From contig CATOIK010000008.1 of the NCBI GenBank assembly GCA_951800645.1, positions 1-64,000 on the forward strand: a DNA stretch of 64,000 nucleotides, in the 5' to 3' direction. The position numbers were made by a program, and so were the translations under genes. Of the stretch, positions 51,827 through 60,824 are shown piece after piece. This DNA comes from an uncultured Eubacteriales bacterium (GTDB lineage Bacteria; Bacillota; Clostridia; Lachnospirales; Lachnospiraceae). The notes under the pieces are model-generated. The model made no database searches. It was not told the DNA's origin and was given only the letters and a program-made list of their open reading frames with translations. The stretch's first letter is position 1, and each line of letters opens with the position of its first letter.

Positions 51827-52660
51827 TCAGCCCAGTCCTAACTTGGTATAAATATTCCAGCAGCAAAGTCCCATAATTACAAAGATCAGGATCACGAACA
51901 GTTTGTCTACGGTAGAGCTGGGAATCTTCTTGTTAATCTTTTTGCCGATAATACCGCCGCATATGCCGCAGATAATCATGCCGATCATCATTACCCAGAG
52001 ACCGGGGTCAGTATCGATGTAGAGGGCTTCTGGAACGCTGCCGTTGATAAAGGTTACAATCAGGCTGGCAATCTGGGAAATCAGAATCATGTAAAGGGAG
52101 TTCTGAGCTGCTGTTTTGGTAGGCATGGAAAGGAAGAAGTACAGCACAGCCAGGTTCATGGGGCCGCCGCCGATTCCTACAAAGGAGGACAGGGTTCCCA
52201 GGCCAAAGCCCAGAAGGCTTAAAACCGCAGGATTGGTCACATGAAAGGTTTTCCATTTGTTTTTGTTCAAGGTATAAACCAGAGTAAGGAGCACAGCAAT
52301 CAAAAGGGCGATTGCCTGGTAACCGCCTACAATCTCCTTGTTGGCAGCAGAATTCTTGATGATGTCGTATAAGTATTTTCCAACAACGCCGCCGATCGCA
52401 GAACCGATAGCCAGCCAGGTTCCCAGGTTCCAGTCAATCAGGTTTTCACTCTTGCCTTTTTTGGAGTTGATGGCGGAGCTTAACACATTGTAGCTGGTCA
52501 TGGAAATAACGGTGCAGGTGGAAAGAAAGGTAATGGTATTTACCGGAAGCACCCCCACTGCGTCCAGGGCAGGTTTCATAAATACGCCGCCGCCTACGCC
52601 GCAGATAGCGCCGACTACAGAAGCCACAATGCTGACTGCAAAAAAGATAATGTAGGTCAT
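51827..52660 (-). CDS. TSUP/TauE-SafE-family sulfite or small-acid exporter
   Basis: This 277-residue membrane protein has about eight hydrophobic segments. The family motif GAICGVGGGVFMKP near the start and GFGLGTLSSFVGIGGGPMNLA in the second half are clear. TSUP proteins move sulfite, sulfonates or organic acids. It starts 6 bp after the C_GCAxxG gene and shares its promoter, so both act together. Substrate unknown. Confidence 0.9.
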   Translation of the reverse strand: MTYIIFFAVSIVASVVGAICGVGGGVFMKPALDAVGVLPVNTITFLSTCTVISMTSYNVLSSAINSKKGKSENLIDWNLGTWLAIGSAIGGVVGKYLYDIIKNSAANKEIVGGYQAIALLIAVLLTLVYTLNKNKWKTFHVTNPAVLSLLGFGLGTLSSFVGIGGGPMNLAVLYFFLSMPTKTAAQNSLYMILISQIASLIVTFINGSVPEALYIDTDPGLWVMMIGMIICGICGGIIGKKINKKIPSSTVDKLFVILIFVIMGLCCWNIYTKLGLG

Positions 52661-52666
52661 AATGGT

Positions 52667-53128
52667 TTATTTCTCCTTATCTTTGAAATAGGTAGGCGCT
52701 TCAAACTGTCCTGGGAAAATGTGCTTTTCCGCCAGAATGGCAGCGAGAGCGATGCAGTCCAGACAGGAGCGGAAGGTGTGGGCGCCCGGCTTTTTTAAAT
52801 CATCGCAGGTAACGGTGCCGGTTTCTTCGTAGAATTCTTTTGTGATTTTTTCAGCCAGATTGTAGGATGCCTGTTTGGATTTGTTGGTTTTGTCATTGTC
52901 CATGTGTCCGGTGCTGGTGACAAATCCTGCCAGGTAAATGGCGCCGGAAATGGCTCCGCAGGTGCCAAGCTTTGCCCCCATACCGTGGCCAAAGGTTTCC
53001 ATGCCTTTAAAGCACACCATGGGATCCAATCCCAGCAGGTCTGCATAGGTAACGGCTACAGCCTGAGAACAGTTGTAGCCGCTTTTTACATAGTAGTCTA
53101 CTGCAGTCTGTGCTCTTGATTGTAACAT
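52667..53128 (-). CDS. C_GCAxxG_C_C-family protein
   Basis: This 153-residue cysteine-rich protein of the C_GCAxxG_C_C family carries YNCSQAV, KLGTCGAISG, VTCDDLKK and RSCLDC. The spaced cysteines suggest a redox or metal site. Often found in anaerobes next to membrane transporters. Start at 53128 after GGGGG. It is the first gene of a two-gene operon with the TSUP exporter. Function unknown. Confidence 0.85.
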   Translation of the reverse strand: MLQSRAQTAVDYYVKSGYNCSQAVAVTYADLLGLDPMVCFKGMETFGHGMGAKLGTCGAISGAIYLAGFVTSTGHMDNDKTNKSKQASYNLAEKITKEFYEETGTVTCDDLKKPGAHTFRSCLDCIALAAILAEKHIFPGQFEAPTYFKDKEK

Positions 53129-53159
53129 AAAAGAAATACCCCCTTTGTATAGTCAGTTT

Positions 53160-53188
53160 ATTATAGCATTTCGTCAGAAACATGTCAA
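53160..53188 (-). promoter_or_regulatory. Consensus promoter of the C_GCAxxG/TSUP operon
   Basis: On the minus strand TTGACA (53188-53183) and TATAAT (53165-53160) are 17 bp apart, a perfect consensus. Confidence 0.8.
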
Positions 53189-53217
53189 TTTTAAGAAGTT
53201 TGGAAGCTGGGTTTTTG

Positions 53218-53246
53218 TAGACAAATAAAAGGGGAAACCTTATAAT
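53218..53246 (+). promoter_or_regulatory. nrdG promoter
   Basis: TAGACA (53218-53223) and TATAAT (53241-53246) are 17 bp apart. Confidence 0.65.
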
Positions 53247-53285
53247 GATACTTACCACATTTTAGACGAAAGGGAACGGATTTTT

Positions 53286-53813
53286 ATGAATTATGCGACA
53301 ATCAAACCGGTGGACATAGCCAACGGACCTGGGGTGCGGGTTTCTCTGTTTGTAAGCGGCTGTACCCACCACTGCAGGGACTGTTTTAATGCAGAGGCCT
53401 GGGATTTTGATTTTGGAAAACCGTTTACAGAGGAAACCATAGAAGGACTTTTGAAAGCCCTGGATCACGATTATATCGAGGGACTGACCCTGTTGGGCGG
53501 AGAGCCGCTTGAGCCTTCCAATCAGGAAGGACTGCTGCCTTTTATCCGCCGGGTGAAAAAACGGTTTCCGGAGAAAACCATCTGGTGTTTTTCTGGCTAC
53601 GAATTTGAAAAGGACATTTTAGGCCGGATGATGCCTTCCTCTGATGTGAGCCGCAGCCTGATTCCTATGTTTGATGTTCTGGTGGACGGACGGTTTGTGG
53701 CAGAGAAGAAAAACTTGAGTCTGAAATTCCGGGGTTCGGAAAATCAGAGAATCCTGGATGTGAAAAAGTCATTGGAAGCAAAAACAGCCGTCTGGGTGGA
53801 GGAGTTCAGTTAA
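53286..53813 (+). CDS. nrdG: Anaerobic ribonucleotide reductase activating protein
   Basis: This 175-residue radical SAM activase installs a glycyl radical on anaerobic ribonucleotide reductase NrdD. The SAM cluster motif CTHHCRDC (Cys26, 30, 33) is at the N terminus. It starts with ATG at 53286. NrdD is not next to it in this window, although they are often paired. It points to strictly anaerobic life. Confidence 0.93.
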   Translation: MNYATIKPVDIANGPGVRVSLFVSGCTHHCRDCFNAEAWDFDFGKPFTEETIEGLLKALDHDYIEGLTLLGGEPLEPSNQEGLLPFIRRVKKRFPEKTIWCFSGYEFEKDILGRMMPSSDVSRSLIPMFDVLVDGRFVAEKKNLSLKFRGSENQRILDVKKSLEAKTAVWVEEFS

Positions 53814-53909
53814 AAGATTGACAATGCTTACCGGGGTATGGTACGCTATATAGACCCCTTTTATGAGGGAAAACAGATGATTCCAGATAAATACGGAGGA
53901 ATGAATAAC

Positions 53910-55628
53910 ATGAATAAAGGAAATATGATTGGCTTGAGCGTTATGGCTGCAGCGTCGGTGCTGGTAGTGGCAGGAACCGGCCCGATCTATAAAGCTGTAA
54001 AACAGCAGCAGTTAAATGCAGCGGCAGACGGTGCGGAGACTATTGTGGTAACGGGAGAGGGAGCAGGTTACGGCTCCACCCCTATTCAGGCAGAGGTAAC
54101 TCTGGCAGGAGACAAGATCATTGCCCTGAATTTAATCGGCGAGGGGGAGACCCCGGAAATCGGCGGAGCTGCCATGGGCGCATTAAAAGAGGCAATTCTG
54201 GCAGCCGGCACCATTGAAGGAGTAGACGCCATATCCGGCGCTACCTGGACCTCCAACGGTGTGTTTGAGGCCGTCAAGTCTGCTATGGGCGTAGAGGCAG
54301 AAGCAGAGGAGGCAGAAGAGGAAGTAGTTTCCATGGAGGCAGCCGGCCTTTCTCATGGTCTTGGTTTTTACTCCACTGGCCGTGTTGGCCCTGGTAAGGA
54401 CGATCAGGAGACCGGCGTTTACAGCTTCAATGAAGTTGTGGCTTATGTATTGTTTGACAATGACGGCCGCATCATGGATTTGGAGATTGACCAGTTGGAG
54501 GTGGCTACTCCCAACTACGACGGCGCTTCTATGCCGGACTTTACCGGTTTTCCGGGACAGAATTACAATAAGGACGAGGATCACGACGGCACGGTAGACA
54601 AAACAGCAGAGCAGACTGACGACACATTCCTGGCAGAGGTAGACGGCTGGAAGACCAAGCGGGAGCGGGGCGCAGATTATAAAATGGGAACAGGCACCTG
54701 GGCTGACCAGATGGACATTTTTGAAAGCCTGTTTAAGGGCATGACTGTAGAAGAAGTAAAGTCCTGGTATACAGAGAACTGTTCTGATTTAAATGGAAGA
54801 CCCCTTCACGGCACTTCAAACAAGGAAGAGGACATTGCAAAATACGAGGCTTTGTCTGATGAGGCAAAGGCTGGGCTGGATGCTGTTTCCGGCGCTACCA
54901 TGTCTCTTAACGACTCTCATGGAAACATTGTAGGCGCCATTGAGCGGGCATATGAAAACCGCGTGGCAATAGAGGCAGAGAAGGTTTCCAGGATTGGCCT
55001 TGGCTTTACCAACACCGGCCGGGTAGGCCCTGGAAAAGATGATAAAGAGGTTAGCGTGTACAGCTTTAACATCCAGGCAGCAGGCGCGGCTTACGATGCA
55101 GACGGCAAGATTCTGGCTCTTTACACTGATGTTATGGAAGTGGCTACTCCTAACTACGATGGTGCGAGTATGCCAGATTTCACCGGATTCCCGAACCAGA
55201 AATACAATGCTGATGAAGACCATGACGGCACCGTAGACACTCTGTTAGATCAGACGGAAGACAGCTTCCTGGAACAGGTGGGATCCTGGAAGACCAAGCG
55301 GGAGCGGGGCGACAGCTACAAGCTGGGCGCAGGCACCTGGGCAGATGAGATGGATATTTTCCAGAACTACTTTACAGGCATGACTGCAGACGAGGTAAAC
55401 GGCTGGTTTGACAAATACTGCTCTGATTTAAACGGACGGCCCCTGTTTGGAACCTCCAACAAGGAAGATGATATTGCCAAGTACGAGGCTTTAACTGAGG
55501 AGGAGAAGGCTGGTTTAGACGCCGTTTCCGGAGCTACCATGAGCCTGAAGGATCCCCATGGCGACATTCTGGGCGCAATCCTGGATTCCTGGGAGAAGGC
55601 AAAAGACACGGATATTACAGTAAAATAA
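53910..55628 (+). CDS. Secreted/anchored flavoprotein with three FMN-binding modules
   Basis: This 572-residue protein has an N-terminal membrane anchor (about 8-28). The first FMN-binding module has DAISGAT at 106-112. Two near-identical units of about 213 residues follow, each starting with a TGRVGPGKDD block and ending in DAVSGAT (Asp324 and Asp537). The D-x-x-SGA-T motif is where ApbE-type transferases attach FMN covalently. Each repeat also holds DEDHDGTVD, an EF-hand-like calcium motif. It may be an extracytoplasmic electron carrier. ATG at 53910 has GGAGGA at the right distance; ATG at 53901 touches it. Confidence 0.85.
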   Translation: MNKGNMIGLSVMAAASVLVVAGTGPIYKAVKQQQLNAAADGAETIVVTGEGAGYGSTPIQAEVTLAGDKIIALNLIGEGETPEIGGAAMGALKEAILAAGTIEGVDAISGATWTSNGVFEAVKSAMGVEAEAEEAEEEVVSMEAAGLSHGLGFYSTGRVGPGKDDQETGVYSFNEVVAYVLFDNDGRIMDLEIDQLEVATPNYDGASMPDFTGFPGQNYNKDEDHDGTVDKTAEQTDDTFLAEVDGWKTKRERGADYKMGTGTWADQMDIFESLFKGMTVEEVKSWYTENCSDLNGRPLHGTSNKEEDIAKYEALSDEAKAGLDAVSGATMSLNDSHGNIVGAIERAYENRVAIEAEKVSRIGLGFTNTGRVGPGKDDKEVSVYSFNIQAAGAAYDADGKILALYTDVMEVATPNYDGASMPDFTGFPNQKYNADEDHDGTVDTLLDQTEDSFLEQVGSWKTKRERGDSYKLGAGTWADEMDIFQNYFTGMTADEVNGWFDKYCSDLNGRPLFGTSNKEDDIAKYEALTEEEKAGLDAVSGATMSLKDPHGDILGAILDSWEKAKDTDITVK

Positions 55629-55646
55629 ATAAGAGACATAAAAAGG

Positions 55647-55689
55647 CCCTGTCCGGCGAAGCTGTTTTAACGCCGGGCAGGGTTTTTTT
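55647..55689 (+). terminator. Intrinsic terminator of the FMN protein gene
   Basis: CCCTGTCCGGCG (55647-55658) pairs with CGCCGGGCAGGG (55671-55682), then seven T. Confidence 0.9.
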
Positions 55690-55763
55690 CATTTCATAGG
55701 AAAGTTCGTCTTTGGGATCAAAACGCTTCCCAGGCTGCGAACGCTTTTCCCATTAAAAAATAG

Positions 55764-56648
55764 TTAATTCAGAATCCGGATTGTCAGCTCATGGCATCTG
55801 GTTTCTCTGGCTTTTAAGGTCTGGAGATGCTTTTTGTGCTCGTAGTTATCGTCCTCATCAGAGCGGATAGCGGAGCCGTTCCAGGGCTCTACACAAAGGA
55901 AGGAGGCTTTGGGATTGTCCATGGTCCAGAAAGCCACGGTTTCAAATCCCGGAAAGTCTACCTGAACCCCTTTTCTGCTGTCCTTGTGTATGAGGGATAC
56001 GCTGCGGGATTTAAGGCCGTCAAAAAAGATGGCATCATCGTTAAACAGTCCGTGGGTCAGAGAAATCTCTCGTTCTCCCTCCAGAGTTACCCGGCTGCGG
56101 TTTACATCGAACTGCAGATTGGGAATGTCATAGACGATGGAGCGGATGTGCTCTGGTTTCTCCAATTCCAGTACATAGTCGTCAAAGCAGGCTCCTTCTT
56201 CCATGGGGCAGATAAAGCCAGGATGGGCGCCTAAGCAGTAGTGCATGGGAGAATCCTGCAGGTTTTCTACCTGGTAGGTTATGCCCAGTTCTCCATCCTT
56301 TAACCGGTAGGTAAGGGTCAGCTTAAATTCAAAGGGATAGAAGCTGCGGGTACGGTCATCGGAAGAAATCTGGAAGGAAGCCTCTGATTGGGAACTCTGG
56401 TTGGGGGTAAAGTCCGCCTCCCGGCAGAAACCGTGTTTGGGAATCTGATACCAGGTTCCGCCAATCATGGTGCGGCCATCCCGGCAGTTGCCGATGGTGG
56501 GAAACAGGAGGGGAGAACACTGTCCCCACACTTCCCTGTCCCGCTGCCAGATGTATTCTTTTCCGGCTGCATCCTGGTAGGAGATCAACTGAGCGCCCAG
56601 GGTGTCAATGGCTGCAGAAGCCTTTTCGTCTCGAATGGTGATAATCAT
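55764..56648 (-). CDS. Aldose 1-epimerase-family protein
   Basis: This 294-residue galactose-mutarotase-fold protein has QIPKHGFCRE and the LGAHPGF motif with its His, and an acidic base near the C terminus. It would interconvert sugar anomers or act on hexose phosphates. Second ATG (56648) is better spaced from AAGAAAGG than 56657. It is on the minus strand just after the LacI gene, likely cotranscribed. Confidence 0.85.
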   Translation of the reverse strand: MIITIRDEKASAAIDTLGAQLISYQDAAGKEYIWQRDREVWGQCSPLLFPTIGNCRDGRTMIGGTWYQIPKHGFCREADFTPNQSSQSEASFQISSDDRTRSFYPFEFKLTLTYRLKDGELGITYQVENLQDSPMHYCLGAHPGFICPMEEGACFDDYVLELEKPEHIRSIVYDIPNLQFDVNRSRVTLEGEREISLTHGLFNDDAIFFDGLKSRSVSLIHKDSRKGVQVDFPGFETVAFWTMDNPKASFLCVEPWNGSAIRSDEDDNYEHKKHLQTLKARETRCHELTIRILN

Positions 56649-56699
56649 AATTCGCATCCTTTCTTAAATATATATTAAACTGTGAAACTTCTGTGTCAA

Positions 56700-57722
56700 T
56701 TACCCCTGGCAGGGGCCGCAGCTTTCCCGCTTGGCAATGTAGTAGGGAAGGCTGATCTTCATAGGCAGCGTGTGTCCGCCTTCAATCCGGTCAATTAAGG
56801 TTTTGGCAGTGACCTGGCCCATTTCGTCTACAGGAATATGAACCGTAGTCAGCATAGGTGTTAAATACTGGGCGGTTTCGATGTTGTCGATGCTGATAAT
56901 GGATACATCCTTCGGGATAGAGTAGCCCTGCTCCTGGAATGCCCGCATAGCCCCGATGGCAGTGTTGTCGTTGGAGCAGAAAAAGGCAGTAGGGGTACAG
57001 CCAATATCCAGAAGACTGCGGATTCCTTTGTAGCCGCCCTCCGGCGTCTGGGGAGCGTTGACGACATGGCCTTTATAAATGGGAAGGCCTGCTTCTGTCA
57101 TGGCATCGCAGTAGCCACGGTACCGGTTTTCGTTTTCCACCTCTCCGATGTAGCCGATGTTTCTGTGGCCCAGTTCTAACAGATACTGAACCGCACTTTT
57201 TCCTGCTTCATAGCCGTTGCAGATGATCTGGTCGTATTTGGCGTTTATTTCATTTAATCCGGTGTAGGCCACATGGCGGAAATATTGCTTTAAAAATTTT
57301 AACAGCGGCTTATCGCAGCGGCCCAGCACTGCCACGCCGTCCACCTGGTTGTCGGCAATCAGCCGGAAGGTGTTGGGGTGATGGATGTCAAAGGCGGTGA
57401 AGGTGTACTTCAAGATGTAGCCATGCTGAAATGCCTCTTTTTCGATACTTCTTGCCAGACTGGAGAAAAAGGAATCTGTCTCTGCGTCCGGAATCCGGGC
57501 GAACAGGCAGGCGATGGAGTGGCAGCGGGTGAAATCCTTGCCCGGCCCGCCTTTTTTTAAGTCACGGGCAGTGGCGTTCGGCACATAGCCGGTTCGCCGC
57601 ACAATTTCCCAGATTTTGTCCTGCACCTCTTTGCTGGCGGGAGATTTGCTGCTTTTGTTGATAACTCTGGATACCGTTGAGATAGAAACACCGGCTTCCT
57701 CGGCAATCTGTTTTAGCGTCAT
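56700..57722 (-). CDS. LacI-family transcriptional regulator
   Basis: This 340-residue protein has an N-terminal LacI helix-turn-helix (TLKQIAEEAGVSISTVSRVIN) and hinge helix, then a periplasmic-binding-protein-like sugar domain. It is divergent from the ABC transporter genes. A LacI-type half-site motif (57856) lies in the shared 260-bp spacer, and the same motif is upstream of pfp-fba. AAAGGAAA precedes the start on the minus strand. The effector sugar is unknown. Confidence 0.9.
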   Translation of the reverse strand: MTLKQIAEEAGVSISTVSRVINKSSKSPASKEVQDKIWEIVRRTGYVPNATARDLKKGGPGKDFTRCHSIACLFARIPDAETDSFFSSLARSIEKEAFQHGYILKYTFTAFDIHHPNTFRLIADNQVDGVAVLGRCDKPLLKFLKQYFRHVAYTGLNEINAKYDQIICNGYEAGKSAVQYLLELGHRNIGYIGEVENENRYRGYCDAMTEAGLPIYKGHVVNAPQTPEGGYKGIRSLLDIGCTPTAFFCSNDNTAIGAMRAFQEQGYSIPKDVSIISIDNIETAQYLTPMLTTVHIPVDEMGQVTAKTLIDRIEGGHTLPMKISLPYYIAKRESCGPCQG

Positions 57723-57736
57723 GGAGTTTCCTTTCT

Positions 57737-57754
57737 GCAGGGATAGACCCCTGC
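57737..57754. promoter_or_regulatory. Hairpin in the lacI leader
   Basis: GCAGGG (57737-57742) pairs with CCCTGC (57749-57754), just upstream of the lacI start on the minus strand, possibly an operator or leader hairpin. Confidence 0.35.
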
Positions 57755-57855
57755 TAAGTCCAGATTTTGTCTATATAGTTCCAGTATAGAATATTTTTAT
57801 AAAAAATCCTAGTCCCAAAAAGGAAAAGATTGCGTAAAAATGAAATAGATGTAAG

Positions 57856-57870
57856 TCAATCGTTTGCATA
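57856..57870 (+). promoter_or_regulatory. Shared 15-bp motif upstream of the ABC operon (copy 2)
   Basis: TCAATCGTTTGCATA differs from the pfp-fba motif (49071) by one base. It lies 127 bp before the ABC permease ATG, and about 45 bp upstream of an extended -10 (TGTTATAAT near 57900). Confidence 0.5.
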
Positions 57871-57982
57871 AGAACTGCGTGCAAAAGTTGGACAATATGT
57901 TATAATGAAGGCATAAAAACAGCAGGTTGACTAGAAAAACAGTACAACACGAAGCAGCTATATCAGCAAAAAGGAGGTAAAA

Positions 57983-58792
57983 ATGATGGGTTCCCAAGAG
58001 AAAAAGCAAGGAAAAAAAGAACTGGACATCATTGGCCGGATTCCCAACTGGGGTTGGCTGTTGATTTCATTTCTGACAGCAATGGTTCTTTGGTTCTGGC
58101 TCTCGATCAATGAGACAACTGCAAGAAGCTTCCCGTTTGTTCCGGAGGTGTTTGCTTCCCTGCAGACCATGATCCAGCGGGGCGTGCTCTGGCAGGATTT
58201 TTCCAGCAGTATGATTTCCGTAATCCTGGGTTTTGCACTGGGATTTGTAACTTCTGTACCGGTGGCCTTTTTAATGGCCTGGTATCGTCCGGTTCGCTAT
58301 GTGGTGGAACCATGGATCCAGTTTATCCGTAACATCCCGCCGTTAGCATATGTTCCTCTGGTAGTTATTTCCGCAGGCGTAGGCAGAAAACCGCAGGTAA
58401 TTGTAATCTGGATGGCTACGTTCCTGATTATGACGGTAACCATCTATCAGGGCGTCCGCAATGTGGACAATACCTTGATCAAGGCAGCAAGAGTGCTGGG
58501 GGCAAAAGACAAAGACATTTTCATAAAGGTCATTTTCCCGGCAACGACACCGTTTATTGTAACGGCAGTGCGGCTGGGCGTTTCCGTAGCTCTGACTACC
58601 CTGATCGCAGCAGAGTCTACCGGTGCTATTGCCGGACTGGGTATGAGAATCCGTTCCTTAAACAACAGCTTTGAGGTGGCGCCGATGCTGCTCTACATTA
58701 TCATAATCGGTATCATCGGTATCACCAGTGAGAAGATCATCAAATACTTAGAAAGGAAGTTCACAGGATGGCAGGAGACGAGAAACGAGTAA
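57983..58792 (+). CDS. ABC transporter permease, SsuC/TauC type
   Basis: This 269-residue permease has six predicted transmembrane segments; the family segment for ATPase contact (AARVLGAKDKDIFIKVIFPATTPF) is clear. Together with the ATPase and binding protein that follow it forms an importer of the nitrate/sulfonate/thiamine-precursor class. AGGAGG lies upstream of twin ATGs at 57983/57986. It overlaps the ATPase gene by 25 bp. Confidence 0.92.
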   Translation: MMGSQEKKQGKKELDIIGRIPNWGWLLISFLTAMVLWFWLSINETTARSFPFVPEVFASLQTMIQRGVLWQDFSSSMISVILGFALGFVTSVPVAFLMAWYRPVRYVVEPWIQFIRNIPPLAYVPLVVISAGVGRKPQVIVIWMATFLIMTVTIYQGVRNVDNTLIKAARVLGAKDKDIFIKVIFPATTPFIVTAVRLGVSVALTTLIAAESTGAIAGLGMRIRSLNNSFEVAPMLLYIIIIGIIGITSEKIIKYLERKFTGWQETRNE

Positions 58793-59559
58793 AAGTAAAA
58801 ATCGACCATGTTGAAAAAATCTATGAAGGCCGTCAGGGAAAAATGATTGCTTTAAACGGCGTAGATTTAGACATCATGGAAAATGAGTTTATCTGTGTGG
58901 TTGGTCCTTCCGGATGCGGAAAATCCACCCTGTTAAACATCATTGCCGGCCTTTTGGAGCCTACTTCCGGTTCTGTGTATGTGGACGGCAAAAAGGTGGA
59001 GGGAACCGGAACAGAGCGGGGCGTTGTATTCCAGCAGTATGCGCTGTTCCCCTGGCTGACTGTGTTAAAGAATGTTATGTTCGGCCTGAAATTGAAAGGC
59101 ATGAACGATGCAGAGGCCAAAGAGCTGGCTATGAAGTACATAAAAATGGTAGAGCTGGAGGATTTCGTGGACGCTTACCCCAAAGAGCTGTCCGGCGGTA
59201 TGAAACAGCGTGTGGCTATCGCAAGAGCCTACGCCGTTCAGCCGGAGGTGCTGCTTATGGACGAGCCTTTCGGCGCACTGGACGCCCAGACCAGAACCCA
59301 GCTTCAGTCTGAGCTTATCAAAACCTGGCAGGAGGAGAAGAAAACCTGCTTCTTCATCACCCACGATGTGGAGGAAGCCATCATTCTGGCTACCAAGGTT
59401 ATTATTATGAGCGCAAGACCGGGCAGGATCAAAAAGATTGTAGACATCAATCTTCCTTATCCCAGAACCCAGGAAATGAAGATGGAGCTTCCATTCCTGG
59501 ATTATAAGAGCTACATCTGGGGCGAGGTATATAAAGAATACCTGGAGATCCGCAAGTAA
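58768..59559 (+). CDS. ABC transporter ATP-binding protein, SsuB/TauB type
   Basis: This 263-residue ATPase has Walker A GPSGCGKST, ABC signature LSGGMKQR, Walker B LLMDEPFGALD and the H-loop ITHDVEEA. It powers the permease encoded just before. The genes overlap by 25 bp. Confidence 0.95.
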   Translation: MAGDEKRVKVKIDHVEKIYEGRQGKMIALNGVDLDIMENEFICVVGPSGCGKSTLLNIIAGLLEPTSGSVYVDGKKVEGTGTERGVVFQQYALFPWLTVLKNVMFGLKLKGMNDAEAKELAMKYIKMVELEDFVDAYPKELSGGMKQRVAIARAYAVQPEVLLMDEPFGALDAQTRTQLQSELIKTWQEEKKTCFFITHDVEEAIILATKVIIMSARPGRIKKIVDINLPYPRTQEMKMELPFLDYKSYIWGEVYKEYLEIRK

Positions 59560-59626
59560 GAACTTATTTTAAGAAAAGTTATGCAGCAAAATTATATTAT
59601 CCATATCAAAAGGAGGAACTTGTATT

Positions 59627-60727
59627 ATGAGAAAGAGAATCTTATCTGCAACCCTGGCGGCAGCTATGGTAATGTCCTTAGCAGCATGCGGCGGCAGCAA
59701 GCCGGCAGAGGCCACTGCAGCACCGGCAGCCACTGAGGCGCCGGCAGAGACCGAAGCTCCCGCAGAGACGGAGGCAGAGACCGAAGCTCCCGCAGAGACG
59801 GAGGCAGAGACCGAGGCAGCAGCAGAGCCTATCACCTTAAACATCGCTTACATGCCCAACTACGGAAGCCTTTGGTCCGTAACCACTGCTATCAACAAAG
59901 GTTATTTTGAGGAAGAAGGCATCACGGTAAACATGGTTGAGTTTGCAGACGGCCCCACCATTATTGCAGCAATGGAGTCCGGCAGCATCGATATGGGTTA
60001 TATCGGCCAGGGGGCTCACAAGCTTTGCGTACAGGGTCAGGCTAAAATCTTTGCCCTGTCCCATGTCTCCAACGGTGACGCTTTGATCGGCGGTCCTGGC
60101 GTAGCTTCCATGGAAGACTTAAAGGGCAAGAAGGTTGCTTATTCTTCCGGAACCTCCAGTGAGGACATCTTAAATAATGCACTGACAAAAGCAGGCATGA
60201 CTGCTGCAGACATTGTTCCGGTTGACATGGACGCTTCCGGTATCGTAACCGCAATGTTAAGCGGCGGTGTAGATGCATGCGCAACCTGGTCCCCAAACAG
60301 CTTAAAGATCATGGAAGAAGTAGAAGGCGCAACCAAGCTGGCTGACAACTTAACCTTCTCCGATACCACCGTTTCTCTGGCAAGCTGGATTGTAACCTCC
60401 AAATATGCAGAAGAAAACCGTGATAAAATCCTGCGCTTCACCAGAGCTTTATACAAGGCAATGGATTATGCAGCAGACGAGAATTACGAGGAAGTAGCAG
60501 GTTATGTGGCAAACCAGACCAAGACCGATGAGGAAAGCGTTTACGCTCAGCGGGGCGACGCAGACTGGCTGACCGGCAAGGAAGTAGCTGAGGGCGCAGA
60601 AGACGGTACTGTAGAGAACTACTACAAGATTCAGCAGGATAACTTCATCGCATCCGGCCAGGTTGAGGCTGAGGTTCCGGTAGCAGATTATGTAATGCTG
60701 GATCTGATGGTTGAAGCAGGCAAGTAA
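59627..60727 (+). CDS. ABC transporter substrate-binding lipoprotein (NMT1/SsuA type)
   Basis: This 366-residue lipoprotein has lipobox SLAAC (Cys21) and a Thr/Glu/Ala/Pro-rich linker (about 22-65) with a 30-base tandem repeat in the DNA (59747-59816). The ligand-binding domain (YMPNYGSLWSVTTAINKGYF, VEFADGPTIIAAMESGSIDMG) is of the taurine/sulfonate/thiamine-precursor family. The ligand cannot be assigned. It follows the ATPase gene by 67 bp and completes the importer. Confidence 0.92.
   Translation: MRKRILSATLAAAMVMSLAACGGSKPAEATAAPAATEAPAETEAPAETEAETEAPAETEAETEAAAEPITLNIAYMPNYGSLWSVTTAINKGYFEEEGITVNMVEFADGPTIIAAMESGSIDMGYIGQGAHKLCVQGQAKIFALSHVSNGDALIGGPGVASMEDLKGKKVAYSSGTSSEDILNNALTKAGMTAADIVPVDMDASGIVTAMLSGGVDACATWSPNSLKIMEEVEGATKLADNLTFSDTTVSLASWIVTSKYAEENRDKILRFTRALYKAMDYAADENYEEVAGYVANQTKTDEESVYAQRGDADWLTGKEVAEGAEDGTVENYYKIQQDNFIASGQVEAEVPVADYVMLDLMVEAGK
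59747..59816 (+). repeat. 30-bp tandem repeat in the SBP linker
   Basis: The unit containing CCGAAGCTCC recurs exactly 30 bp apart (59751 and 59781), encoding ETEAPAETEA-like linker residues. Such coding repeats can slip and change linker length. Confidence 0.75.
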
Positions 60728-60768
60728 GAATTAGTAAATCCTTAGAAGAATAAAAAAAGACCATAGTG

Positions 60769-60824
60769 AAAGAGTGTGTCCCAGAAGTGGCGTGTCGCGG
60801 CAGGGTGACACACTCTTTTCCTTT
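60769..60824 (+). terminator. Stem-loop between the transporter and the nagB-like gene
   Basis: AAAGAGTGTGTC (60769-60780) pairs perfectly with GACACACTCTTT (60807-60818), followed by a T-rich TTCCTTTG. It may attenuate read-through from the ABC operon into the sugar genes. Confidence 0.75.

Noticed and set aside
59747-59816. Non-coding repeat element in the ABC operon
   Set aside because: The 30-bp repeats are in frame in the lipoprotein linker and encode a Glu/Thr/Ala/Pro-rich stretch.
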